Source: Leadbetterella sp035299025 (GTDB lineage Bacteria > Bacteroidota > Bacteroidia > Cytophagales > Spirosomataceae). Taken from it: a stretch of 64,000 bases of DNA. Location: NCBI GenBank assembly GCA_035299025.1, contig DATGXK010000014.1:1-64000 (forward strand). The letters run 5' to 3'. Position 1 is the stretch's first letter. Every line of letters starts with the position of its first letter. Both the position numbers and the translations under genes were made by a program. Under the pieces are notes generated by a model. It worked only from the letters and a program-made list of their open reading frames with translations. It was not told the DNA's origin and ran no database searches. Positions 27,870 through 35,081 of the stretch are shown here, piece after piece.

Positions 27870-29183
27870 TTAATATCTGTACATTTCTGATTTGAACGGT
27901 CCTTCCACCTGAACACCAATATAATCAGCTTGTTCTTTTGAAAGGGTATCCAATTTGGCACCAACGTGAGCCAAGTGGAAAGCCGCAACTTTCTCGTCCA
28001 AAGCTTTTGGCAATACATATACTTTTTTCTCATAAGCAGCTGTATTGTTCCAAAGCTCCAATTGAGCCAAAGTTTGGTTTGAGAATGAGCAAGACATCAC
28101 AAATGATGGGTGGCCCATAGCACATCCTAGGTTTACCAATCTACCTTCAGCCAAAATTATAATGTCTTTTCCTTCTACAGTGTACATATCCACTTGAGGC
28201 TTGATTACGTTTTTGGTGTTGCCATAGTTTTGGTTTAACCAAGCCATGTCAATCTCGTTATCGAAGTGGCCAATGTTACAAACAATGGCTTTGTCACGCA
28301 TTTTCAAGAAATGCTCGCTTCTGATGATTTTGTAGTTACCAGTAGCAGTTACAAAGATTTGAGCTCTTGTACAAGCTTCGTCCATAGTTACAACTTCGTA
28401 GCCATCCATGGCTGCTTGCAAAGCACATATTGGGTCAATTTCCGTTACCAATACTCTACATCCTGCTCCTCTCAATGATTCAGCAGAACCTTTACCCACG
28501 TCGCCGTATCCAGCTACTACAGCTACTTTTCCTGCCAACATCAAGTCAGTAGCACGACGAATAGCATCTACCAATGACTCCTTGCAACCATATTTGTTAT
28601 CAAATTTAGATTTCGTAACTGAGTCGTTAACGTTGATAGCAGGTAGCAATAATGTTCCGTTTTTCATTCTTTCGTATAAACGGTGAACACCAGTAGTGGT
28701 TTCTTCAGAAAGTCCTTTGATACCGCTTACTAACTCAGGGTATATGTCAAAAACCATGTTGGTCAAGTCGCCACCGTCGTCAAGAATCATGTTCAATGGT
28801 TGTTTTTCTTCACCAAAGAACAATGTTTGTTCTATACACCAGTCAAACTCCTCAGCTGTTTGACCTTTCCAAGCATATACCTGAATACCTGCAGCAGCTA
28901 TGGCAGCGGCGGCGTGATCTTGAGTAGAGAAGATATTGCAAGAAGACCAAGTAACTTCAGCTCCAAGTTCTACCAGGGTTTCGATTAAAACGGCAGTTTG
29001 GATAGTCATGTGAAGACAGCCGGCCACTCTTGCACCCGCTAAAGGCTTAGAAGGACCATATTCTTTTCTGATTTCCATCAAACCTGGCATTTCTGCTTCG
29101 GCCAATTGTATTTCTTTGCGACCCCACTCGGCCAAAGAGATGTCCTTCACTTTGTAAGGAACGTATGCATTTTCTGATTTCAT
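27870..29183 (-). CDS. ahcY: Adenosylhomocysteinase
   Basis: A 437-residue NAD-dependent enzyme that splits S-adenosylhomocysteine to adenosine and homocysteine, removing the methyltransferase by-product. It shows GARVAGCLHMTIQTAVLIE, NIFSTQDHAAAAIAAAG, the NAD loop VAGYGDVGKGSAESLRG, CNIGHFDNEIDM and the C-terminal YIGVQVEGPFKSEMYRY with the conserved Lys and Tyr. Length is normal. Monocistronic with its own terminator. No SAH riboswitch is visible in the 200 bases upstream. Confidence 0.96.
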   Translation of the reverse strand: MKSENAYVPYKVKDISLAEWGRKEIQLAEAEMPGLMEIRKEYGPSKPLAGARVAGCLHMTIQTAVLIETLVELGAEVTWSSCNIFSTQDHAAAAIAAAGIQVYAWKGQTAEEFDWCIEQTLFFGEEKQPLNMILDDGGDLTNMVFDIYPELVSGIKGLSEETTTGVHRLYERMKNGTLLLPAINVNDSVTKSKFDNKYGCKESLVDAIRRATDLMLAGKVAVVAGYGDVGKGSAESLRGAGCRVLVTEIDPICALQAAMDGYEVVTMDEACTRAQIFVTATGNYKIIRSEHFLKMRDKAIVCNIGHFDNEIDMAWLNQNYGNTKNVIKPQVDMYTVEGKDIIILAEGRLVNLGCAMGHPSFVMSCSFSNQTLAQLELWNNTAAYEKKVYVLPKALDEKVAAFHLAHVGAKLDTLSKEQADYIGVQVEGPFKSEMYRY

Positions 29184-29373
29184 AAAAGGTATTTTATCTA
29201 TAAATACGTATTAATTTGTTGCTATTGTCTAATAACGCCACAAAAATAATATAAAATATCTACAAAATAAAAGATTTTTAGTAAAAATAACTAAATTGGG
29301 TAAATTTGTGAGAGTATTTCTCTTTTTGGAGTGAATTTGTGGGTCGTTGATTTAGTATTGAAGTAGTATCTAA

Positions 29374-29406
29374 AAACAAAAGACCTGACTCAGAGCCAGG
29401 TCTTTT
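29374..29406 (-). terminator. Terminator of the FKBP pair
   Basis: AAAAGACCTG at 29378-29387 pairs with CAGGTCTTTT at 29397-29406 around a nine-base loop. On the minus strand it is followed by TTTTGTTTTT, ending the nrnA-FKBP-FKBP transcript 25 bases after the last stop. Confidence 0.8.
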
Positions 29407-29430
29407 CGAATTTTATCAGATCAAAAAACT

Positions 29431-30297
29431 TTATATGCCGTTGACGGTAAGTATTTCTACATCAAAAATTAAAGGTGTATATGGCGGAATCGATGAACTA
29501 CCATTACTACCGTAACCTATGGCCGAAGGAAAAATTAATCTGGCTTTTTCACCTTTACGGAGTTTTGTGATGCCCTCTGTAAAACCGACTATTGCTGAAG
29601 AGGAACCAATTACAAGCCCAAAGCTACCGCTATCGAAACTGGTTTCGTTGAGGAACATACCGTTATATTTAATCGTCACATTGTCTCCTGTTTTCAAAGA
29701 GTCATTGGTCGTTTTGGCGTTGGTTCTGATAAAGCGTAAGCCAGAGGTTGTTTTTTCTGTAACAACTAGATTTTTCTTTTTGATGTATCTATCGATTTTT
29801 TCGTCTTCCGAAACCATGTCTACAAGCTCTATTTCGGCTACTATTATAGCTCTTTTGGCTACACCAGTAGGCGGATTATCATAATAAGCCTGATACGAAG
29901 GAATAAGAAAGGTACCTTTTTCTCCTTCTTTAAGCATAAGCAAAGCGTATTTGAAACCGTCAAATGCTTGGTTGGTATAGAAGTTAAACATAGCCGAGTC
30001 GGCTACTGTTTTGTTCACTATTTCTTTGCCGTCTAATGTTTTTAATGAGTACGCCAGATGCAAATCATAAGCAGAAGAAACCGCAAGACCAGCACTGTTG
30101 GTTTTAGAGATGTTGTAATAAATACCGGTTGAAGTATTTTTGGTAAGGTTCAGAGAGTTGGTTTGTCCATATTCTACAATTTTCAACTCCTCCTCTTTAG
30201 CCAATTGATCTAAGTCGGTTTCAACAAACTTTCCTAAACAACTCGAAAGTAGAATTCCAGAAACGATAAGAATTCCAAACCTTTTCAATAAAAACAT
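29431..30297 (-). CDS. Tandem FKBP-type peptidyl-prolyl isomerase lipoprotein
   Basis: A 288-residue lipoprotein with lipobox LLSSC (Cys20). It has two FKBP-like modules: a degenerate one at about 55-160 (AYDLHLAYSLKTLDGKEI, LLMLKEGEKGTFLIPS) and a canonical one at about 195-286 (VTIKYNGMFLNETSFDSG, FTEGITKLRKGEKARLIFPS, YGSNGSSSIPPYTPLIFDVEI). These enzymes speed proline isomerisation in exported proteins. The layout resembles the GldI-like gliding-associated isomerases of Bacteroidota; a role in gliding is only a guess. It lies 41 bases after the next FKBP gene. Confidence 0.82.
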   Translation of the reverse strand: MFLLKRFGILIVSGILLSSCLGKFVETDLDQLAKEEELKIVEYGQTNSLNLTKNTSTGIYYNISKTNSAGLAVSSAYDLHLAYSLKTLDGKEIVNKTVADSAMFNFYTNQAFDGFKYALLMLKEGEKGTFLIPSYQAYYDNPPTGVAKRAIIVAEIELVDMVSEDEKIDRYIKKKNLVVTEKTTSGLRFIRTNAKTTNDSLKTGDNVTIKYNGMFLNETSFDSGSFGLVIGSSSAIVGFTEGITKLRKGEKARLIFPSAIGYGSNGSSSIPPYTPLIFDVEILTVNGI

Positions 30298-30338
30298 TTT
30301 TTAAACTATTTATAATGAACAACGATAAACTCAGACTA

Positions 30339-31175
30339 TTATTTCTTGATATCCATTAGTGTAATATCAAAAACCAACGGTGTATTTGGCGGAATCGGGC
30401 CACCACCTTGCTCTCCGTATGCCAATGTAGATGGAATGATAAACGTACTTTTACCACCTTTCTTCATGGTTTTTATAGCTATTTCCCAACCAGGAATAAC
30501 TTTGCTCTGGCCAAGAGGTACTTCGAATGGCTGACCATTTGATTGATCAAATATTTTTCCATCCATAAATTTCCCTACATATTCTACTACTACGGTTTCT
30601 CCATCCACTGGCGTTGCCCCAGTGCCTACACTATTTTCTGTGAAATAGATTCCTTCAGCTGTTTTCTGTGCATTCTTCATGCTTTTAGAAGCATAATCGG
30701 CTACTGTTTTTGGTTCAAGAGCTTTTTTGTCTGCCGCATCTTTGTCAAATTCGGCTCTGGTTTGCACTTTGTGCATTTTCACGATAAACTTCAAATCACT
30801 TCCTTTGGCAATCCCCGGAGAGAGAGGCTGACCCATAAGCTTAAACAAAGAGTCAGCACTTACCAATACTGTAGTACTATCGCCTTCTCCTATGTGATAA
30901 AGTGCGTTTTCGAATGACCCCTTAAACGCACCTTTTTGTATGGGCACAATAAAAGGTTGACCCTCTTTATAACTGTCTTTTATTACTGAATCGGCCGCTG
31001 TTTTTATGATTAAGTCGAAAGATATAATATCTCCGTCTTTACCTACTTTGCCCGATTTTCCCTTCTCGTGGATTTGCAATCTGTCGCCATCCTCTGTGGT
31101 GGTTACTTTGAACTTATCACAAGAAACCAAGCCCATCACGGCTAGGATTGTCAAAACACTAAATGTAAATTTCAT
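30339..31175 (-). CDS. FKBP-type peptidyl-prolyl isomerase lipoprotein
   Basis: A 278-residue lipoprotein (lipobox LVSC, Cys19) with a degenerate FKBP-like first half (about 40-135, DIISFDLIIKTAADSV) and a canonical C-terminal FKBP domain (about 185-277: VVVEYVGKFMDGKIFDQS, IPGWEIAIKTMKKGGKSTFIIPS, YGEQGGGPIPPNTPLVFDITL). The conserved Tyr-Gly and PPNTPL active-site blocks are intact. It sits between nrnA and the second FKBP gene on the minus strand, gaps 28 and 41 bases, so the three are probably one transcript. Confidence 0.85.
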   Translation of the reverse strand: MKFTFSVLTILAVMGLVSCDKFKVTTTEDGDRLQIHEKGKSGKVGKDGDIISFDLIIKTAADSVIKDSYKEGQPFIVPIQKGAFKGSFENALYHIGEGDSTTVLVSADSLFKLMGQPLSPGIAKGSDLKFIVKMHKVQTRAEFDKDAADKKALEPKTVADYASKSMKNAQKTAEGIYFTENSVGTGATPVDGETVVVEYVGKFMDGKIFDQSNGQPFEVPLGQSKVIPGWEIAIKTMKKGGKSTFIIPSTLAYGEQGGGPIPPNTPLVFDITLMDIKK

Positions 31176-31203
31176 CTGCTTGTATTTTATGATTATAAAA
31201 ATG

Positions 31204-32262
31204 TTAATTTGGTTGTAATTCTAATTGAGATTTTAAATAGGGCAGCAAAGTTAAGAATTTTTGCACAGTTTCTTCCAATGAGAGAACGGACCTTCCGCCA
31301 GCAGCATTTTTATGCCCACCACCTTCGAAATAATCTCGGGCCAAATCGGCCACCGAAAAATCATGAACCGATCGGAAAGATATCTTTATGAGCCCTTCTT
31401 TTTCGATAAAAATAGCTGACATAACCGAGCCCGCAATGGACAAACCGTAATTTACGATGCCTTCAGTGTCACCATTTTTTGAATTATATTTTTTGAGTTC
31501 TTTTTCTGATATATAGGTATAACACACACGATATTCCGGCAGATATGTCATTTTTTTACTTAAAACATAACCTAAAAACTGAAGTTTTTCGAATTCGTTC
31601 TGGTCGAAAAGGCTTCTATGTATGGCAGAAGGAACCACGCCTTTTGCGAGTAACTTACCAGCAATGTTATGCACTTCAGGAGTGGTGGCGGGATATTTGA
31701 AGGAACCAGTATCTGTTAAAAGACCTGTGTATAGACATGTGGCCACGTCTAGGTTTATCATATCTTCATGACCCAACTCCAAAATCATGTGGTAGATAAG
31801 CTCACAGGTAGAGGAGGCGTATTCGTTCCAATACATCAAGTCTGCGAAAGACTCGGGCTGCTCATGATGATCTATTACAATCTTTTTTGCAGTGGCATTT
31901 AGCACTTGGTCTTTCATGTCTTTCATCCTTGAACCAGACGAAAAATCACAACAAAAAATCAAATCGGCCTCATCAATTAATTGATTAGCAAGGGTTTTGT
32001 TTTTGTTGTCGTAAACTACGATAGACGGTACTCCTGGCATCCAGGCGATAAAGTCCGCGTAGTCTGTCGGGCTTATAAATGTTACGGAGTCAAAACCGAA
32101 TTTGGTAAGGTAGTTCCAAAGGCCTAATGCCGATCCAAAGGCATCGCCGTCTGGATTTTGGTGGCTTGTGATGACAATATTTTTGGCCTCTTTTATCCAA
32201 TTTGAATATAAATCAAGTTTGTGTTTGTCTTTTGTGAAATAGTCTACCATATTATTTTTCAA
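31204..32262 (-). CDS. nrnA: DHH-family oligoribonuclease / pAp phosphatase
   Basis: A 352-residue DHH/DHHA1 protein. SHQNPDGDAFGSALGLW (about 34-50) and VIDHHEQPES (about 129-138) hold the Mn-binding Asp and His residues, and the C-terminal DHHA1 domain ends with GGGHKNAAGG. NrnA degrades short oligonucleotides and dephosphorylates 3',5'-pAp. The first ATG could be followed by an alternative at codon 5. It heads the minus-strand unit with the two FKBP genes and is divergent from ndk. Confidence 0.88.
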   Translation of the reverse strand: MKNNMVDYFTKDKHKLDLYSNWIKEAKNIVITSHQNPDGDAFGSALGLWNYLTKFGFDSVTFISPTDYADFIAWMPGVPSIVVYDNKNKTLANQLIDEADLIFCCDFSSGSRMKDMKDQVLNATAKKIVIDHHEQPESFADLMYWNEYASSTCELIYHMILELGHEDMINLDVATCLYTGLLTDTGSFKYPATTPEVHNIAGKLLAKGVVPSAIHRSLFDQNEFEKLQFLGYVLSKKMTYLPEYRVCYTYISEKELKKYNSKNGDTEGIVNYGLSIAGSVMSAIFIEKEGLIKISFRSVHDFSVADLARDYFEGGGHKNAAGGRSVLSLEETVQKFLTLLPYLKSQLELQPN

Positions 32263-32320
32263 TTCGTTCGCAATTTACGAAGCTATTTTCTTAATATCTC
32301 CTATTGCTACATATAATAGA

Positions 32321-32354
32321 TTTGGCGAAAGCACGCCAAAATGTATTATTTTTG
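32321..32354 (+). promoter_or_regulatory. Promoter of ndk
   Basis: TTTG at 32321-32324 and TATTTTTG at 32347-32354, separated by 22 bases, fit the Bacteroidota promoter consensus. The ndk ATG lies 18 bases downstream, so the leader is very short; this also excludes the longer in-frame extension starting at 32304. Confidence 0.62.
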
Positions 32355-32372
32355 CAAAAAAACAAATTTAAT

Positions 32373-32792
32373 ATGCCAAATAATAGGACATACTCTATGG
32401 TAAAGCCACACGCGGTGGCAGATAATCATGTAGGAGGAATTTTGAAAATGATAGAGGATGGAGGTTTTAGAATTGTAGCCTTGAAGAAAACCCAATTGAC
32501 AGCAGCTCAGGCTGGAAAGTTTTATGAAGTACATGCTGAAAGGCCTTTTTACAGCGAACTTTGCGAGATGATGTCTGCAGGCCCAATAGTAGCCATGATT
32601 TTGGAAAAAGACAATGCCGTGGCCGACTTCAGGGCTTTGATAGGTTCTACAGACCCTGCTGAAGCGGCAGAAGGAACAGTTCGTAAGGCTTTTGCAAAAT
32701 CGAAAAGTGAAAACGCCGTACATGGTTCAGATTCTGACGAAAACGCGGCCATTGAAAGCTCGTTTTTCTTTAGTGGATTAGAGAGATATTAA
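32373..32792 (+). CDS. ndk: Nucleoside diphosphate kinase
   Basis: A 139-residue enzyme that passes the gamma-phosphate between nucleoside triphosphates and diphosphates. RTYSMVKPHAV at the N-terminus and NAVHGSDSDENAAIE with the phosphorylated His117 are diagnostic. Start at ATG 32373 gives the standard length and N-terminus. Monocistronic between a good promoter and a terminator. Confidence 0.95.
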   Translation: MPNNRTYSMVKPHAVADNHVGGILKMIEDGGFRIVALKKTQLTAAQAGKFYEVHAERPFYSELCEMMSAGPIVAMILEKDNAVADFRALIGSTDPAEAAEGTVRKAFAKSKSENAVHGSDSDENAAIESSFFFSGLERY

Positions 32793-32811
32793 TTTCTAGA
32801 AAATATAAGAG

Positions 32812-32847
32812 AAATGGCATCTTTCGAAATTAGAGATGCCATTTTTT
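32812..32847 (+). terminator. Terminator of ndk
   Basis: AAATGGCATCT at 32812-32822 pairs with AGATGCCATTT at 32834-32844, followed by a T run to 32847. The first in-frame ATG of the next gene (32836) lies inside the stem, so that gene should start further on. Confidence 0.82.
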
Positions 32848-34368
32848 ATGAATAATTGGTTCAAAATGAGAATTCTATTGTGCTTTTTTTTATTTTTCTT
32901 TCTTTTCTCTTGTAGTGAAACAGTAACTAAAAAGAACTATCAATCACCAGATAAAATTTGGGGGGAGCTTTTTGTTCGGGTTCAGAGCCAAAGAATTTTT
33001 GAGGATTCTAAGATTTTTGCCGACGCCGTTCCAAAGTTTAAGTCAGACTCTATTCTTAGAAGCTATGAGAAGGAAAAATCATCTAAAACATTTGATTTGA
33101 AGCGGTTTGTTGAGCAAAATTTTACACTGCCCAACTATGCAAAAAGCGAACAAAAATCAGGTTTATCCTTTGAAAAATATGTTGAAAGCACATTTTGGTC
33201 CTTAAAAAGAGAACCCAAAGACGACGGCGGGGCGTTGATTCCTTCCCGAAAAAGCTATTTTGCAGGTGGTGGTAAGTTTGAGGAATTAAATTATTTCCGT
33301 AGCTATTTGGTCCTTAGGGCTTTACAAGCTTTGAAACAAGATACTTTGGCTACTAATCTGGCCATAAATAGTGCTCAGTTTATCCAAGATTTCGGGCATG
33401 TTCCGGCCGGGAATAGAACTTATTTGATGTCAAGAAGTAACCCGCCAGTGTTTGCATTGATGATAAAAAAGCTTTCGGAAAAAGACCCAAAACAGCTTGC
33501 CATTTTTGGCACACAGCTCATGCGAGAATACCAATATTGGATGTCGTCTGAGTCAAAAGAGGAGGTTTCTGCCCAAAAGCAAACCAAAGAAAAGGGCAGT
33601 AAGGTTTTTAAGAAAGTGGTTTTTTTGCAAAAGGAAAACTTGCTCAACAGATATTTCGATGCAGAAAAAGGACCATTGACCGAGGAATTTATGCCAGGAA
33701 ACAAGTCCAATGATTTTTATGAAAACCTCAGGGCTATTTCAGAATCAGAGTGGATTGGTGAAAAAAGATGGATTGGTGCCCATGCTCAAAGTATTTTACC
33801 GGTGGATTTGAATGCCTTACTTTACTTAATGGAAAAAACATTAAGTGAGGTTTACCGAGCGAAAGATAAAGAAGATTACGCCAAGAGTTTTGAAGCTTTG
33901 GCTCAAAAACGGAAGGCAATTTTCGATCAGTACTTTTGGAACGGGGACGAGGGTTTTTATTTTGACTACGATTTCATGGCAAACAAACAAAGTAATGTTT
34001 ACACTTTGGCAGCTGTTTTTCCACTTTTGGTTGGTTTGGCCGATCAAAAACAGGCCGATAAAGTTGCCGAAAAGATACAGAAGGATTTCTTGAAAAGCGG
34101 TGGATTAGTGAATGAAATCAATGGAGACGAGACCGGCACCGCCGAGCTACAGTACCTTAGTATAGAAGCACTCAGAAGGTACGGAAAAGTTGATTTGGCC
34201 CAAAAAATCGATAACAGATGGCTAATGACCAATCGAGATTATTATGGGAAGTTTGGAAAGATTGAACCCAGTTATAATGTTTCTTTGCCATTGGGTATAC
34301 AAAAAAACTCCCATCAACAAAGAATTGACGGGAGCTTAAGTGTATTGCTTTTAATGCTTACTCAATAA
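32848..34368 (+). CDS. Trehalase-like (GH37) lipoprotein lacking the catalytic residues
   Basis: About 506 residues, with a lipobox LFSC after a long hydrophobic run. Start at 32848 or 32866; ATG 32836 is inside the ndk terminator. Clear GH37 landmarks are GHVPAGNRTYLMSRSNPPVFALMI, LPVDLNALLY, FYFDYDF and SIEALRRYG. Yet where trehalases have YYWDSYF this has LNYFRSYL, where they have ESGWDFSSRW (Asp is the acid) it has ESEWIGEKRW, and where they have EKYD (Glu is the base) it has GKFG. So both catalytic residues are replaced. It may bind trehalose-like sugar or act as a scaffold; trehalase activity is unlikely. It meets lolA stop to stop. Confidence 0.8.
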   Translation: MNNWFKMRILLCFFLFFFLFSCSETVTKKNYQSPDKIWGELFVRVQSQRIFEDSKIFADAVPKFKSDSILRSYEKEKSSKTFDLKRFVEQNFTLPNYAKSEQKSGLSFEKYVESTFWSLKREPKDDGGALIPSRKSYFAGGGKFEELNYFRSYLVLRALQALKQDTLATNLAINSAQFIQDFGHVPAGNRTYLMSRSNPPVFALMIKKLSEKDPKQLAIFGTQLMREYQYWMSSESKEEVSAQKQTKEKGSKVFKKVVFLQKENLLNRYFDAEKGPLTEEFMPGNKSNDFYENLRAISESEWIGEKRWIGAHAQSILPVDLNALLYLMEKTLSEVYRAKDKEDYAKSFEALAQKRKAIFDQYFWNGDEGFYFDYDFMANKQSNVYTLAAVFPLLVGLADQKQADKVAEKIQKDFLKSGGLVNEINGDETGTAELQYLSIEALRRYGKVDLAQKIDNRWLMTNRDYYGKFGKIEPSYNVSLPLGIQKNSHQQRIDGSLSVLLLMLTQ

Positions 34369-35010
34369 TTATCTCAAATCCACCACTTCTACTCCCGGGT
34401 ATTTGGCTTTGTCGAAAGTGAAAAGAGCATCTGTAGCTGCTACATTTGGCACAAACTTATCAATTCTAAAAAGTGTCTTTTTACCAGATTTATCCCAAAC
34501 TTTCCAGGTTTTTATACTTTTATCTGTCTTGTTTACAGTTATTTGTATCTTAGCAACATTTGATTTGCCCGAAGTGGGCGAGAGCTCCACTACTTCATAA
34601 GAAACTGAACCTTCCTTTTTCTCTTCTTTAAAAATATACTTGTAGCCCTTTTTGTAGATACTGTATATTTTGGTTGGAGAGAAATCACTATCGTCATTTG
34701 GGTTAAACTCAGAAATATTAACCTCGTTGGTTTCTTTTACGTAAGTATATAAGTCTTTGCCGTTGTTGAAAATCTCCTGTCCGGCAGTTTTAAGTTTAAA
34801 CTTATTCCCTTTTACGGTTACGTTTCCTGTAAAAACATTGCTAAGCTTCATGTTGGCACCTTCTACGCCGTAAGTAAAATTGGCATTGAAAGTTTTCAAA
34901 GCTTTATATTTTGCACTCATGGCATCCAAAATCGCCTCAGCTTTTTTATCTTGTGCATTGGCATTGATTCCGAAGAATAGGGCGATTATTATCAAAAGTC
35001 CTTTTTTCAT
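34369..35010 (-). CDS. lolA: LolA-like outer-membrane lipoprotein carrier
   Basis: A 213-residue periplasmic protein with a signal peptide ending at INANAQ (about 19). The body matches LolA-type folds: AEAILDAMSAKYKALKTFNANFTY, then beta-strands with NGKDLYTYVKETNEV, ending in FTFDKAKYPGVEVVDLR. LolA carries lipoproteins from the inner to the outer membrane. It follows ftsK by 71 bases on the same strand, a pairing I recall as common in Bacteroidota. Confidence 0.85.
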   Translation of the reverse strand: MKKGLLIIIALFFGINANAQDKKAEAILDAMSAKYKALKTFNANFTYGVEGANMKLSNVFTGNVTVKGNKFKLKTAGQEIFNNGKDLYTYVKETNEVNISEFNPNDDSDFSPTKIYSIYKKGYKYIFKEEKKEGSVSYEVVELSPTSGKSNVAKIQITVNKTDKSIKTWKVWDKSGKKTLFRIDKFVPNVAATDALFTFDKAKYPGVEVVDLR

Positions 35011-35081
35011 TAGAAATTAGTTTGTTTATAGGTTAGACTCAATCTTAAGCCGATAGTTTACTGAATCCTACGTAAATCATT

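Noticed and set aside
29184..29370. Possible SAH or SAM riboswitch upstream of ahcY
   Set aside because: The leader is AT-rich with no conserved helices that I can recognise.
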